Below are positions 63,308 to 64,000 of a stretch of 64,000 bases of DNA, piece by piece. The DNA comes from Pseudoalteromonas sp. Scap06. GTDB lineage: Bacteria > Pseudomonadota > Gammaproteobacteria > Enterobacterales > Alteromonadaceae. Location: NCBI RefSeq assembly GCF_013394165.1, contig NZ_CP041330.1, positions 1,356,501-1,420,500 on the forward strand, read 5' to 3'. The notes beneath the pieces are model-generated. The model saw nothing but the letters and a program-made list of their open reading frames with translations, was not told the DNA's origin and made no database searches. Within the stretch, counting starts at the first letter, position 1; each line of letters starts with the position of its first letter. The position numbers were made by a program, and so were the translations under genes.

Positions 63308-64000
63308 TTAGCAGTATTTGTTTGGCTAGTCTGCAGTAAAGGTGTAATTAGAGGTGAATGTTGAAGCCCAAGTTGCTTTAGCCTAGCTGCAATATTGCCT
63401 TGCGTGAGTGCTTGCTTTACCCATTTATACAAGGTGCTTATATCTAGCGTGTGGTTTGGGCGAAGTAATAACTGATGATTATAGGTTTGTGCCACTCTCT
63501 CAGACACAAGTAGCAAACGCTTGCTTTTTGGATACTTGCTAAAGTATTGATTTAGGTAAGAACGAGTAACAATAGCGCTATCGCTGCGTTTTTTTAATAC
63601 TAATTCAATACTTCTTTTATGGCTGCTTAATAAAGTCATTTTATATTCGTTTTCAAGAACTGAGGGGCTACTTTCGTAATTAGCTAACGGATAATGGTAG
63701 CCTAAAATACCCACCAAGGTTTTATCTGCTAAGTTATCAAACCAGGCTTGAGACTTGGCAAATTGCTTTAAAGCAATAAATACTTCTGTATCTATGGCTA
63801 CAACAGGGGAGTTACTAATTACATTGTTTCCCTGTAGCCATCCCCAATCTGGGTTCTCAAAAAAAATCGAATCGAATAGGCCATTTTGGTAATCTTTAAA
63901 GCGACGAATGGGTGTGGTTAGTACTAATTCAAAATGATAAGAAGGCTGTATTTTATTTAGCTCGCTTATTAATTCAACGGTAAGACCAGAAGCACGCCCA
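63304..64000 (-). CDS. Periplasmic solute-binding-like protein, C-terminal part (runs off right edge)
   Basis: The leftward frame is open from the window edge to the stop at 63304 (232 codons). It reads GRASGLTVELISELNKIQPS near the edge, then DTEVFIALKQFAKSQAWFDN and GILGYHYPLANYESSP. It ends with a helical segment (ALTQGNIAARLKQLGLQHSP). This is the pattern of SBP_bac_3-type periplasmic proteins, similar in plan to the product of 61139-62038. The signal peptide and first lobe start lie outside. The TTG at 63715-63717 that could serve as a start is inside the domain and is not used. Confidence 0.75.
   Translation of the reverse strand, partial: GRASGLTVELISELNKIQPSYHFELVLTTPIRRFKDYQNGLFDSIFFENPDWGWLQGNNVISNSPVVAIDTEVFIALKQFAKSQAWFDNLADKTLVGILGYHYPLANYESSPSVLENEYKMTLLSSHKRSIELVLKKRSDSAIVTRSYLNQYFSKYPKSKRLLLVSERVAQTYNHQLLLRPNHTLDISTLYKWVKQALTQGNIAARLKQLGLQHSPLITPLLQTSQTNTAN

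Noticed and set aside
63304..63717. Complete 137-residue gene starting at TTG
   Set aside because: The frame stays open to the window edge with solute-binding-protein sequence, so the gene is longer and cut by the edge.

Overview
The window is about 64 kb of a low-GC marine gammaproteobacterial chromosome. Its gene orders and protein sequences fit Pseudoalteromonas (Alteromonadales): the yejK-yejL-yejM cluster, an RNase E with a long acidic repeat tail, the yceD-rpmF-plsX-fab-pabC-mltG-tmk-holB-pilZ-tatD string, and a prpR-prpB-prpC-acnD-prpF propionate operon. The genus is an inference; there is no rRNA gene, tRNA gene, transposase, phage gene or CRISPR array to settle it.

Layout. 1-1073: 5' part of aceK, cut by the window edge. 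1257-4688: a small secreted protein and yejM-like, yejL and yejK. 5063-8185: rne, reading left, with a structured 5' leader, back to back with rluC and a HAD phosphatase. 10581-21343: divergent yceF, then the long lipid/fatty-acid operon. fabH is absent between plsX and fabD. 21348-23207: a PhoD-like phosphatase. 23497-28142 (leftward): LapG protease, LapD c-di-GMP receptor, a small secreted protein and an O-antigen-ligase-type membrane protein.

28395-51701 is a large Wzx/Wzy-type polysaccharide locus, all on the plus strand. It starts with precursor genes (galU, wecB, wecC). Next comes an AT-rich variable core: two GT-B glycosyltransferases, Wzx flippase, Wzy polymerase, hexapeptide acyltransferase, CapK-like adenylate-forming enzyme, an alpha/alpha-barrel-like protein, a WecG/TagA transferase and a membrane acyltransferase. 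A secreted choice-of-anchor-A protein with FG-GAP-like repeats follows, carrying its own terminator. The locus ends with assembly and export genes: a small membrane protein, a WcaJ-type initiating transferase, an outer-membrane beta-barrel, a short non-lipidated OPX protein, a Wzc tyrosine kinase, a PHP-type phosphatase and a VpsP-like protein. It lies head to head with lapG-lapD across a shared promoter region holding a perfect 11-bp inverted repeat. This suggests one biofilm island combining c-di-GMP-controlled surface proteolysis, matrix polysaccharide and a candidate matrix protein.

52577-54028 is rsmF. 54282-61065 is the 2-methylcitrate operon; three TGTCGACA palindromes precede its GntR regulator. 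61139-64000 holds two periplasmic solute-binding-like proteins around an unknown coiled-coil protein.

The most unusual non-coding content sits between convergent gene ends (4689-5062, 23208-23496, 51702-52576). These three gaps share a family of palindromic repeats, tandemly multiplied in the last one, where 18 exact copies of a 7-bp unit are also found.
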